From: an uncultured Bacilli bacterium
GTDB lineage: Bacteria; Bacillota_I; Bacilli_A; RF39; UBA660
Direction of reading: 5' to 3'
DNA: 49,683 bases
NCBI GenBank assembly: GCA_944336815.1
Contig: CALVLG010000001.1
Coordinates: forward strand, 1 to 49,683
Part shown: positions 49,316 through 49,683 of the stretch, in pieces
How the letters are laid out: each line of letters starts with the position of its first letter
How positions within the stretch are numbered: position 1 is the stretch's first letter
Made by a program: the position numbers and the translations under genes
Notes under the pieces: model-generated
The model's input: only the letters and a program-made list of their open reading frames with translations
Database searches by the model: none
What the model was told of the DNA's origin: nothing

Positions 49316-49683
49316 ATGAAAAATATCCGAAAAGCGATTTCTTTTGTAATGTCTCTTTGTACTCTTTTTTTAGCAGTAACGTGCTTTATTCCGATTGCTA
49401 AGGCGGCTGTTTCTGGTACAATTACGGGTAATGAAGTCCGTTTTCGAAGTGCGCCTAGTACAGCTGGGGAAAAATTAGCTGTTTTAAATAGTGGGGATAT
49501 TATTAGTGTAACTAATACAAACAAAGTTAGTGGTGCTGGCTGTTCTGATGGTTGGTATAGTGCTGATTATAATGGTAAAAGTGGTTATGTTTGTTCTACT
49601 TATGTTTTATTAGAAGGTGAAACTTCTAGTGCGTCTTATGAAAGACCCTGGACTAGTCCTAAAAAAGCAATAATAGGTGGGGC
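49316..49683 (+). CDS. secreted SH3-domain protein (partial, runs off the window)
   Basis: An open frame of 122 codons without a stop before the window ends. Residues 1-30 form a signal peptide (a basic start, a hydrophobic stretch, then CFIPIAKAAV). The next 70 residues form a bacterial SH3 domain: VSGTITGNEVRFRSAPS, LNSGDIISV, GWYSADYNGKSGYVCSTYV. The beginning of a following domain (PWTSPKKAIIGG) is cut off. Bacterial SH3 domains bind cell wall, so a wall hydrolase is likely, but the catalytic part is not visible. Confidence 0.85.
   Translation, partial: MKNIRKAISFVMSLCTLFLAVTCFIPIAKAAVSGTITGNEVRFRSAPSTAGEKLAVLNSGDIISVTNTNKVSGAGCSDGWYSADYNGKSGYVCSTYVLLEGETSSASYERPWTSPKKAIIGG

Overview
The window looks like chromosomal DNA from an AT-rich, endospore-forming member of the Firmicutes close to the Mollicutes/Erysipelotrichia side of Bacilli, such as an uncultured gut lineage of the RF39 type. 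This placement is inference from gene content. Sporulation is indicated by Spo0A and a GerQ-like coat protein, the gram-positive lineage by WhiA, PcrA with a C-terminal Tudor-like region, a T-box leader and FtsEX with an M23 hydrolase, and an AT-rich reduced lineage by the lack of L30 in the ribosomal cluster. TGA is a normal stop, as seen in several ATGA overlaps. No tRNA, rRNA, CRISPR array or transposase was found.

Layout. 1-1160: a LemA-like protein and GerQ on the minus strand. 1264-6529: a YitT-like permease, ftsE-ftsX-M23 hydrolase, whiA, and clpP convergent with whiA. 6632-15042: a TGS/uridine-kinase-like protein and glycolytic genes (gap, pgk, tpiA, gpmI), interrupted by spo0A and a type III toxin-antitoxin locus on the minus strand. 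15287-20674: a DNA maintenance operon (pcrA, an unknown gene, a sugar nucleotidyltransferase, ligA). 20685-22106: trmB and a putative metallopeptidase on the minus strand. 22190-23749: three tandem 33-bp repeats and an AAA_14/DUF4143 ATPase. 23762-25719: a lysine-type T-box leader, a small membrane protein and lysS. 25808-31084: a transporter, a ClpC-like ATPase, and a two-gene NHEJ module (ku, ligD-type ligase). 31294-45172: the S10-spc-alpha ribosomal supercluster with secY, adk, map, infA and rpoA. 45245-47251: tsaB, rimI, tsaD. 47275-end: an LCP-family enzyme (minus) and the start of a secreted SH3 protein (plus).

The main accessory system is the type III (ToxIN/AbiQ-like) toxin-antitoxin locus at 12594-13310. 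A 169-residue ToxN-family endoribonuclease is preceded by a terminator and three 35-nt repeats, which is the expected design of the antitoxin RNA gene. A second, less understood unit is the DUF4143 ATPase, with three near-identical 33-bp repeats ending 2 bp before the -35 box of its promoter. Other points of interest are candidate 0A boxes upstream of spo0A, an adenylate kinase with an unusual P-loop, and several size variants among ribosomal proteins (short L24, L3 with an acidic tail, IF-1 with an N-terminal extension). Most intergenic gaps are short and hold promoters with an extended -10 element and hairpin terminators, several of which serve both strands.
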